Source: Bacteroidales bacterium
GTDB lineage: Bacteria; Bacteroidota; Bacteroidia; Bacteroidales; P3
Reading direction: 5' to 3'
Length of the DNA: 64,000 bases
Assembly: GCA_017483575.1 (NCBI GenBank)
Contig: JAFUWF010000017.1
Coordinates: 1 to 64,000, forward strand
Positions 58,090 through 64,000 of this stretch are shown here, one piece after another. Made by a program: the position numbers and the translations under genes. Position 1 is the stretch's first letter, and each line of letters opens with the position of its first letter. The notes beneath the pieces are model-generated. The model was not told the origin of the DNA. It did not search any database and saw only the letters and a program-made list of their open reading frames with translations.

Positions 58090-59474
58090 ACCAATGAGTC
58101 TTTAAGTTTGTTGGTGTAATCTTCGATCATGCGCATCTTGGTGGGAATCTGGATGTGCTGGGGGCAGTGGGTGAGGCACTCGCCGCAGTCGATGCAGTGG
58201 TCGGCCTGGCGGAGGCGTTCGATGCTCTGGTCGTAGGAGGTGAGGAAGGCGCGGCGGGCGCGACGGAACTCGCGCTGCTCGACGGTGCCTTCGGTGGCTA
58301 TGTTGCCCTCGTTGAGGCACTTGTTGTAGTGGGCGAAGATGCCGGGGATGTCGAGGCCGTAGGGGCAGGGCATGCAGTACTGGCACGAGGTGCAGGGGAT
58401 GGCGGGGAAGTGGGCGAACTCGTCGGCCACGCGGTCGAGGAGGGCCAGTTCGTCGGCGGAGAGCGGCTCGGCGGGCGAGCAAGAGCGGATGTTGTCCTGC
58501 AGGTGCTCCATGAGGTTCATGCCGCTGAGGGCCGTCATGATGCGGGGGTACATGCCGAGGTGGCGCCAGGACCAGGAGGCCAGGGAGCGGTTGGGCTCCT
58601 GGGCCTTGAGGAGGGAGGCCATGTGTTCGTTGAGCGTGCCGAGGCGGCCGCCGAGGAGGGGCTCCATGATGACAGCGGGAATCTCGCGCTTGTCCAGCTC
58701 GGTGTATAGGTGTTCGGCGTTGACGTTCTCTTCCTCAATCTCGTGGGCGTAGTGCCAGTCGACGTAGTTCATCTGTATCTGAGCGAAGTCCCAGTGGTAC
58801 TTGTCGTGGAGGGCCACCACCTTGTCGAACTCGGACTGCACGCCGTGGAACGACCAACCGAGGTTGCGTATGCGGCCGGCCTCGCGTTCCTTGAGGAGGA
58901 AGTCGAGGACGCCGTTGTCGACAAAACGCTTGTCGAAGTCGCTGACGCCGTTGTCGAGGCCACCGAAGGAGTGGAGGAGGTAGTAGTCGATGTGGTCCAC
59001 GCGGAGTTTCTCGAAGCTCTCATGGTACATCTTGATGCTGGCCTCGTAGCTCCAGTCGCGGAAGTTGGACATCTTGGTGGCGATGAGCCACTTGTCGCGG
59101 GGATGGCGACTGAGGGCGATGCCCGTGGCCTCCTCGGACATACCCTTGAGGTAGACGGGGGAGGTGTCGAAATAGTTGACACCGTGGGCGATGGCATAGT
59201 CGACCAGTTGGTTGATGGCCTCCTGGTCGAGCTTGGCGTCGGGCTTGGAGCGGAGGTCGCCGCCGCCTTCAACGGGCAGGCGCATCATGCCGAAGCCCAG
59301 GAAGGAGACCTGCTGGCCGTGGGCGTCGGGGCGGTAGGTCATCTTGTCGGTGGGCACCTCGCCGGGGGTGTAGCCTTCGGCGGCGACGCTGTTGGGATTG
59401 TCGCAGCCGGCGGCCATCGCGGCTCCCGCCACGACAGCCCCGGTCATGCCTTTGAGGAATTGTCGTCTATCCAT
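58086..59474 (-). CDS. Tat-exported aldo/keto reductase with ferredoxin-like C-terminus
   Basis: The start at 59474 gives 462 residues and a twin-arginine signal at the very N-terminus ([17 protein letters not shown]) with a following AAGC, so it may be an exported lipoprotein. The aldo/keto reductase barrel shows [26 protein letters not shown], and [12 protein letters not shown]. The C-terminal part has [11 protein letters not shown] and [12 protein letters not shown], ligands for [4Fe-4S] clusters. It follows yitT after 2 bp and overlaps tatA, so it may be a dedicated Tat substrate. Its physiological substrate is unknown. Confidence 0.9.
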   Translation of the reverse strand: MDRRQFLKGMTGAVVAGAAMAAGCDNPNSVAAEGYTPGEVPTDKMTYRPDAHGQQVSFLGFGMMRLPVEGGGDLRSKPDAKLDQEAINQLVDYAIAHGVNYFDTSPVYLKGMSEEATGIALSRHPRDKWLIATKMSNFRDWSYEASIKMYHESFEKLRVDHIDYYLLHSFGGLDNGVSDFDKRFVDNGVLDFLLKEREAGRIRNLGWSFHGVQSEFDKVVALHDKYHWDFAQIQMNYVDWHYAHEIEEENVNAEHLYTELDKREIPAVIMEPLLGGRLGTLNEHMASLLKAQEPNRSLASWSWRHLGMYPRIMTALSGMNLMEHLQDNIRSCSPAEPLSADELALLDRVADEFAHFPAIPCTSCQYCMPCPYGLDIPGIFAHYNKCLNEGNIATEGTVEQREFRRARRAFLTSYDQSIERLRQADHCIDCGECLTHCPQHIQIPTKMRMIEDYTNKLKDSLV

Positions 59475-59476
59475 AG

Positions 59477-60445
59477 TTATCTCTTGTCGATGATTTCTTT
59501 GCGGGCTTTGTGCTTCTTGCCGCTGGACCAGAAGCCGTAGACCTCGCTGACGTTGCCGGCGGTGGAGAAGGCCTCGATCTTGTTGTCCTTCATCCAGGCG
59601 AGGATCTTGCTGAACTCGTCCTTGCTGAGGAGCACCTCGAGCTCGATGGACTTCTCGCCGCTGTAGCCGCCGGTGACCTCGTAGAGGGTGCATCCGCGAT
59701 GCAGCTCGTTGATGATGTACTGGCGTATGCGTTCGTGCTCCTTGGAGACGATGCAGAGGCGCTTGTGGTTGTTGAGGGTGGCGGTGAAGTAGTCGACCAC
59801 GAGGCCGTTGATCCAGGTGCCGATGAGGCCGATGACAACCATGCGGAAGTCGTTGATGAAGAAGGCGGTGCAGCAGATGACGGCGCCGGCCACGGAGACG
59901 GAGGCTCCAATGTCGAAGTGGAGGAACTTGTTGACGATCTTGGCGAGGATGTCAAGGCCGCCGGTGGAGGCGTTGATGCTGAACATCAGGGCCTGGGAGG
60001 CACTGAGCAGGAGTACGAAGCAGCAGAGGTCCAGCCAGGGGTCGCCCATGACAGAGGGGGTGCCGGTGACGAGGTTGGCGTTGGCGATGTTCGTCCAGGG
60101 GTAGACGGCATCCCAGAAGTCGGTCAGAGGGCCGAGGATGAGGGCCGTGTAGACGGTCTTGAAACCGAACTCGCTGTCGATCAAGAGGAACGCCAGAATC
60201 AGCAGCACGATGTTGATGCAGATAATCCAGGTGCCGATGCCTTGGCCGCCGGTGAAGATGTTGGAGAGCACGATGGAGAGACCGGAGATGGTGCCGATGA
60301 TGAGTTTGGAGGGGACGAGGAAGTAGTAGACGGCGGCGGCGGTGACCATCATACCGAGGGTCATGATGACCAGTTCCTTCCAGAATTTCCAAGTGCCGAC
60401 ATACTTGACGGCTTCGTTCATTTTTTCAGAGACATTAATGCTCAT
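59477..60445 (-). CDS. YitT-family membrane protein (DUF161/DUF2179)
   Basis: The 322-residue protein has five to six N-terminal membrane segments with VPSKLIIGTISGLSIVLSN and FSINASTGGLDILAKIVNK, then a cytosolic DUF2179 domain (ELHRGCTLYEVTGGYSGE, EVLLSKDEFSKIL). These pairs are the mark of the YitT family, whose transport substrate is unknown. It is 2 bp before the reductase gene. Confidence 0.9.
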   Translation of the reverse strand: MSINVSEKMNEAVKYVGTWKFWKELVIMTLGMMVTAAAVYYFLVPSKLIIGTISGLSIVLSNIFTGGQGIGTWIICINIVLLILAFLLIDSEFGFKTVYTALILGPLTDFWDAVYPWTNIANANLVTGTPSVMGDPWLDLCCFVLLLSASQALMFSINASTGGLDILAKIVNKFLHFDIGASVSVAGAVICCTAFFINDFRMVVIGLIGTWINGLVVDYFTATLNNHKRLCIVSKEHERIRQYIINELHRGCTLYEVTGGYSGEKSIELEVLLSKDEFSKILAWMKDNKIEAFSTAGNVSEVYGFWSSGKKHKARKEIIDKR

Positions 60446-60499
60446 AGTTCGTTGGGGTTTTTGTTGGGATTTATAGATTTTTATTATTTATTCCGTTTT

Positions 60500-61882
60500 T
60501 CAGATTTCCACGTGGCGTTCGCGGCCTTCGACATAGATGGCCGTCAGGGGGCGTGCGGGGCAGTAGTACTCGCAGGCGCCGCAGCCGAGGCAGCGGCTCT
60601 CGTTGACGGCGGGCTTGCCGTCCACCATGCTGATGGCCGCCGAGGGGCAGTGGCGTGCGCAGACGCCGCAGGAGATGCAGTTGTCGGGCAGCACCACGGC
60701 ATGGCCGATGGAGATGGCGGTCTTCTGCTCGTGGGCGATGGGCTGGATGGCGCCGGCGGGGCAGACCTCGCTGCAGCGGGTGCAGGCCGTGCGGCAGTAG
60801 CCCTGGTCGAAGGCCATGTAGGGCTGCATGAGGGTGGCGAGGCTGGTGCTGGGGCGCAGCACGTGTTCGGGGCACTTGCTAACGCAGAGCTGGCAGGCGG
60901 TGCAGCGGCTCTCGAAGTTCTTGAGGCTGATGGAGCCTGCGGGCTTGAGGGGCATCTGGCGGTCGGGGACCTGCTTGTCCTCGATGACGGCCAGGCCGCC
61001 GTCGAGTTTCTGGCCCTGGGCGTGGAGGGTGGTGGCGGCGCCGACGGCGGCGGTGGTGGCCAGGAATTTTCTTCTAGAGGGGTCGGTCGGAGTGGTCGGA
61101 GTACTCTGAGTATTCTGATTATTCCGAGTATTCTGAGTATTCAGATTACTCAGAGATATGGCGCCCACCTTGCAGTTGGCCAGGCAGGCCCAGCAGTCGA
61201 CGCAGCGGGAGTGGTCGACGGTCTTGTTGTCGATATTGATACACATGGCTTTGCAGCCCTTTTCGCACTTGCGGCAGGAGACGCACTTGTCGGCGTCGAT
61301 CTTGATGCCGAAGAGGCGGAACTTGCTGACGAGGCCCAGCAGCGACCCCACGGGGCAGATGGTGTTGCACCACAGGCGGCCGTACATGAAGCTGCACAGG
61401 CCGATGACCACGAGGGTGACGATGGCGACGACCAGCGGCAGGCCGGAGGAATGGATGTTGGTCACCATGCGGGCGTAGGCGCTGTAGGGGGCGATGAGCA
61501 CGGCGATGCCATTGAGGCCAAAAACCATCAGCAGGACGAAGAGCACCAAGATGGTGTAGCGCAGCCAGTTGGCGGGCTTGCGATAGCGGAAGGGGCGCTT
61601 CTTGCCGAAGATGAGCTTGTGGAACCAGGTGAAGATGTCCTGGAAGATGCCCATGGGGCAGACGATGGAACAGTAGAGACGGCCGATGAGGAAGGTCACC
61701 ACGAGGATGGCGACGACCATCACCACGTTGAGCGCCAAAACGGCAGGGAGGAACTGCATCTTGGGCATCCATCCCAGGTAGTGGCGCAGCACGGCATCGT
61801 CGGTAGTGTCCAGCAGCAACGCCGTGATGCAGAGGAGCACCAGCGCGGCGAGGCAAATTCGTACGTATTTGAAGTATTTCAT
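60500..61882 (-). CDS. Membrane polyferredoxin (NapH-like) fused to a Tat-signal ferredoxin part
   Basis: The 460-residue protein starts with four or five membrane helices carrying the NapH/NosR-type motifs LYCSIVCPMG and LWCNTICPVG. Two ferredoxin motifs follow (CVSCRKCEKGCK, CVDCWACLANCK). Then comes an array-coded NTQNTRNNQNTQSTP linker and, directly after, a twin-arginine motif SRRKFLATTAAVG as in a Tat signal. The last 170 residues carry more [4Fe-4S] motifs (CTACQLCVSKCP, CTRCSEVCP, CISCGVCARHCP, CLGCGACEYYCP). It looks like two genes joined. An electron path to the reductase downstream is plausible. Confidence 0.88.
   Translation of the reverse strand: MKYFKYVRICLAALVLLCITALLLDTTDDAVLRHYLGWMPKMQFLPAVLALNVVMVVAILVVTFLIGRLYCSIVCPMGIFQDIFTWFHKLIFGKKRPFRYRKPANWLRYTILVLFVLLMVFGLNGIAVLIAPYSAYARMVTNIHSSGLPLVVAIVTLVVIGLCSFMYGRLWCNTICPVGSLLGLVSKFRLFGIKIDADKCVSCRKCEKGCKAMCINIDNKTVDHSRCVDCWACLANCKVGAISLSNLNTQNTRNNQNTQSTPTTPTDPSRRKFLATTAAVGAATTLHAQGQKLDGGLAVIEDKQVPDRQMPLKPAGSISLKNFESRCTACQLCVSKCPEHVLRPSTSLATLMQPYMAFDQGYCRTACTRCSEVCPAGAIQPIAHEQKTAISIGHAVVLPDNCISCGVCARHCPSAAISMVDGKPAVNESRCLGCGACEYYCPARPLTAIYVEGRERHVEI
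61083..61155. repeat. 9-nt array joining two parts of the polyferredoxin
   Basis: About seven GAGTATTCT/GAGTACTCT units are read on the minus strand as NTQ-type repeats, right before the SRRKFL motif. Confidence 0.92.
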
Positions 61883-61889
61883 ATTCGTC

Positions 61890-61920
61890 GTTCTTAATTC
61901 TTCATTCTTATTTCTTCTTC
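61890..61920. repeat. Heptamer array (TTCTTAA) over the LuxR-gene stop
   Basis: TTCTTAA, TTCTTCA, TTCTTAT and TTCTTCT span the spacer between the regulator and the polyferredoxin gene. The regulator stop at 61908-61910 lies inside, giving the KKK C-terminus. Confidence 0.75.
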
Positions 61921-62768
61921 AGCATGGCATACACGGCCAGGCCGGCCACGGACTTGATGCCGGTCTTCTTGGTGATGCTCTTGCGGTGGGTGTTGACGGT
62001 GTTGACGGCGATATTGAGCTTGGTGGCAATCTCCTTGCTGCTCAGGCCCTGGGCCACCAGCACGAGGACCTCCTGCTCGCGGTCGCTGAGGTCGTAGTCC
62101 TCGGGGGGCATGAGCAGCAGTTCCTCGATCATGGCGTGCTTCTCCAGGTCGCGGCTGAGCTGCATGATGTCGAACACCAGCTCCATCATCTCCTCGTTGA
62201 GGCGTTCGCCGGGGATGTACTTGTAGATGATCTGCGTGAGGTCGGAGAGCTTGTCCTTGATGTTGTCGTGGCTCTTCACGTAGTGGTCGGTAACGATTTT
62301 GCTCAGGGGCTCGCCCTCGGAGAGGGAGTCCAGCATGGATACCAGGTTGCGCTCCTCGCGGCGCACGTGGTCGCGCACCTCGCGGCAGTAGTCGGAGAAG
62401 TACTTCTTCAGCACGGCGGCGCTGTGGTCGCCAGCGCTTTCGGCCACATGGTCGAGGTGGTGCTGCATGTGGGGCAGACGGTCCTCGATGTAGTAGCGAT
62501 GGCTGGCCTGCAGGTGCTCCACCACAAGGCGATGGTCGATGGCGGCCACCTCCTCGTCGTCGGGGCGGTAGTCGTCGAAGCTGTATATGTTGCACACCGT
62601 CAGGAAGAAGTTCTCGTCCACACCGCGCTCGCGGCAGACCTCCTTGACGCTCTTCTCGCCGAAGCCCAGGGGGATGCCGAAACGCGGAAGCATGAGGATG
62701 AGGTCGTAGTTCGAGGCTATCATGTCGGACATCTTCATGCGGCTGGTGAATATCGTTCTTTTGCTCAC
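61908..62768 (-). CDS. LuxR-type regulator with hemerythrin-like domain
   Basis: I chose a GTG start at 62768 (286 residues, SKRTIFTSRMKMSDMIASN); an upstream TTG lies near the promoter. Residues 10-60 resemble the DUF1858/ScdA N-terminal helix bundle (LMLPRFGIPLGFGEKSVKEVC), residues 85-210 a hemerythrin-like bundle with repeated His and Glu (HMQHHLDHVAES, VRDHVRREERNL), and the C-terminus is a LuxR HTH (LSDREQEVLVLVAQGLSSKEIATKLN). Diiron hemerythrin domains sense oxygen, NO or iron state. It heads the redox/Tat operon and probably controls it. Confidence 0.85.
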   Translation of the reverse strand: MSKRTIFTSRMKMSDMIASNYDLILMLPRFGIPLGFGEKSVKEVCRERGVDENFFLTVCNIYSFDDYRPDDEEVAAIDHRLVVEHLQASHRYYIEDRLPHMQHHLDHVAESAGDHSAAVLKKYFSDYCREVRDHVRREERNLVSMLDSLSEGEPLSKIVTDHYVKSHDNIKDKLSDLTQIIYKYIPGERLNEEMMELVFDIMQLSRDLEKHAMIEELLLMPPEDYDLSDREQEVLVLVAQGLSSKEIATKLNIAVNTVNTHRKSITKKTGIKSVAGLAVYAMLKKK

Positions 62769-62813
62769 GTTCTTATATCTTTTTGCAAGGCACAAAAGGC
62801 CCTGGATTGAAAG

Positions 62814-62823
62814 TGCAAAAGTA
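62814..62823 (-). promoter_or_regulatory. Promoter -7 element of the redox/Tat operon
   Basis: The complement TACTTTTGCA lies about 46 bp upstream of the chosen GTG start. Confidence 0.7.
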
Positions 62824-62852
62824 CAAAAAAAAATTGATACGATGCGAGTGTT

Positions 62853-62893
62853 TTATAAAAAAGAGAGGAGGCACAGGTACCTGTGCCCCCCTA
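62853..62893 (-). terminator. Terminator of the type IX secreted protein gene at the right edge
   Basis: GGCACAGGTACCTGTGCC is a perfect palindrome (62870-62887) extended by C/G-rich flanks and followed, on the minus strand, by a T-run. Confidence 0.8.
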
Positions 62894-62923
62894 TTCGTTT
62901 CTCTCTATGGTGGTTACAACAGC

Positions 62924-64000
62924 TCAGCGCTTGATAATTTTGCGTGCCGCCGTACCCTTGTCGGTGGTGATGCGGAGCAGATAGACGCCGCGTTCCAACG
63001 CCTCGGTGGGCAAAATAGTCACCTCGCCCTCGAGCTTCATGACGAGTCTGCCGGTGAGGTCCAGCATCTCCACGCGGCGGAGGCCGTCGACCTCAACCGT
63101 CAGGCGGTCGGATACGGGGTTGGGATAGACGCGGATGTTCATGTTCTCCACCTCAGAGATGGCCGTTGTGTCGATGGGTTCGACGGGTTCGGGGGTGGTG
63201 GTGTCGATGGCCACCGAGACATCGTCCACCAGCAGGCCCAGGCGGTTGTAGGCCCTGTGGCGCACGGCCACCCGGACGGTCTGGCCCCGATAGTTGTCCA
63301 GACTGACGCCGTAGGGTGCAAACCCCTCGCCCTCAGCCGTCCGCAGGGGCATCAGCACCTGGAAGTCGCTCAAGTTGATTCTGTCGTCGGGTTCCCGGGT
63401 GGTCACCAGCATCTCGAACTCGTCGAGCTGCTCGTCGGGGCTCTCCGCCAGGGTTCCCAGCAGGGTTACGGCGCTGGCCGCCTGCATCGAGAAGCGCCAG
63501 CTGCCGGTATCAGGAAGGGTGATGGCGGGCGAAAGCAGAAGATTGTCGGCGCTGAGGGGCTGCGTGGCGCCGGAGAGGATGTAGCTGAAGAGGTTGCCCA
63601 CGGGACGTGCCGACCACGAGACCACGCTGTTGCCGCTGCCGCCGTAGGCCAGCAGGGCGTCGAACATCATGTCCGTCGGGTCGCCGCGCAGGGCCATCTC
63701 CCACTCCTGGCCGTCACCGTCGAGGTCGTAGCTTGCCCAGCAGCCCATGTCGAGGTCGAAGGGTTCCACGAAGGGCAACGTCTCGCCACCGGAACATTCC
63801 ACGATGGTGATGGTGGCCGAATCGTGGAAGTCGCCGTAGAGAGGCGAGGTCACCGTCAGCCCGATGGTGTAGGTGCCCGCAGCCGGCCATTGTACCTCCA
63901 CCTGGCTGCCCGTGGCCGTGGCGGGGTTGGCGCCGGCGAGCGTCCAACTATAGGTCAGGTTCTCGCTACTCACCACGCGGGCGCCGAGCGACACAAAGTC
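62924..64000 (-). CDS. Secreted protein with PKD and jelly-roll domains and type IX sorting tail, 5' end cut off
   Basis: At least 358 residues are visible; the frame runs off the window without a start. The visible N-terminal part is the end of a PKD-like domain (YSWTLAGANPATATGSQVEV), followed by a MAM/choice-of-anchor-type beta domain (LLLSPAITLPDTGSWRFSMQ, LVDDVSVAID). The last 75 residues, from IRVYPNPVSDRLTVE to the end, form a type A sorting domain for type IX secretion. No catalytic motif is seen; an adhesive surface role is likely. Confidence 0.88.
   Translation of the reverse strand, partial: DFVSLGARVVSSENLTYSWTLAGANPATATGSQVEVQWPAAGTYTIGLTVTSPLYGDFHDSATITIVECSGGETLPFVEPFDLDMGCWASYDLDGDGQEWEMALRGDPTDMMFDALLAYGGSGNSVVSWSARPVGNLFSYILSGATQPLSADNLLLSPAITLPDTGSWRFSMQAASAVTLLGTLAESPDEQLDEFEMLVTTREPDDRINLSDFQVLMPLRTAEGEGFAPYGVSLDNYRGQTVRVAVRHRAYNRLGLLVDDVSVAIDTTTPEPVEPIDTTAISEVENMNIRVYPNPVSDRLTVEVDGLRRVEMLDLTGRLVMKLEGEVTILPTEALERGVYLLRITTDKGTAARKIIKR

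Noticed and set aside
58086-59693. Reductase gene starting at 59693
   Set aside because: The upstream part is a shadow of the yitT coding sequence; the twin-arginine start at 59474 fits exactly.

Overview
The window reads as a chromosomal piece of a GC-rich member of the Bacteroidales (Bacteroidota). Supporting this are many promoters of the TAnnTTTG(C/A) type, scarce Shine-Dalgarno sites, type IX secretion sorting domains, an rnfBCDGE operon, paired VTC/DUF4956 genes, a DUF6266 protein and FISUMP-like and TonB-like surface proteins. The species cannot be fixed from the sequence alone.

Layout. 0-2.4 kb: the edge of an IS3-type element, then a three-gene operon (exported protein, VTC-domain polyphosphate polymerase, DUF4956). 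2.4-6.4 kb: a lipoprotein, cca, and two beta-oxidation/butyrate-type genes (crt, hbd). 6.4-12.7 kb, minus strand: an unknown gene with a structured leader, then miaA, aroA, a sigma-54 activator and dnaG. 12.8-21.1 kb, minus: a large type IX secreted protein, a small exported protein and rnfEGDCB without rnfA. 21.5-28.8 kb: a universal stress protein, a SPOR protein, hemW, meaB, a four-helix-bundle (S23) gene in an inverted-repeat cassette, a CAU tRNA, two secreted proteins and anmK. 29-32.6 kb: ridA, bcd, etfB and etfA. 32.6-44.3 kb is accessory: a WYL regulator, HIRAN and SIMPL proteins, AT-richer mcrBC, a frameshifted WG-repeat gene, a RAYT-type transposase with a coupled sigma-like gene, and rubrerythrin followed by a HipBST-like toxin-antitoxin module flanked by a duplicated piece of rubrerythrin. 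44.3-55.5 kb: a membrane protein, patB, TonB-like and outer-membrane proteins, a glycosyltransferase, a DedA-like protein, a GNAT-HD fusion, apt, atoE and alkaline phosphatase. 55.9-62.8 kb: a DUF6266 gene, then a minus-strand redox/Tat operon (hemerythrin-LuxR regulator, polyferredoxin, YitT, Tat-exported aldo/keto reductase, tatA, tatC, unknown). The window ends in a cut type IX secreted protein.

Metabolism. crt, hbd, bcd and etfBA supply three steps of acetyl-CoA to butyryl-CoA conversion. If Bcd-Etf bifurcates electrons, the Rnf complex could turn the reduced ferredoxin into an ion gradient, and AtoE could move short-chain acids. Thiolase and the final butyrate step are not here.

The most unusual signal is a set of short degenerate tandem arrays with a 7-nt period (also 8, 9 and 10 nt). 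About thirty lie in spacers, over stop and start codons, and in-frame inside conserved genes (dnaG, hemW, anmK, a sigma-54 activator, atoE and others). Unrelated genes share the same units but read them in different frames and strands, and in three genes the array forms part of the signal peptide. At several loci arrays face each other as inverted pairs, once around the S23 gene. This looks like spread at the DNA level.
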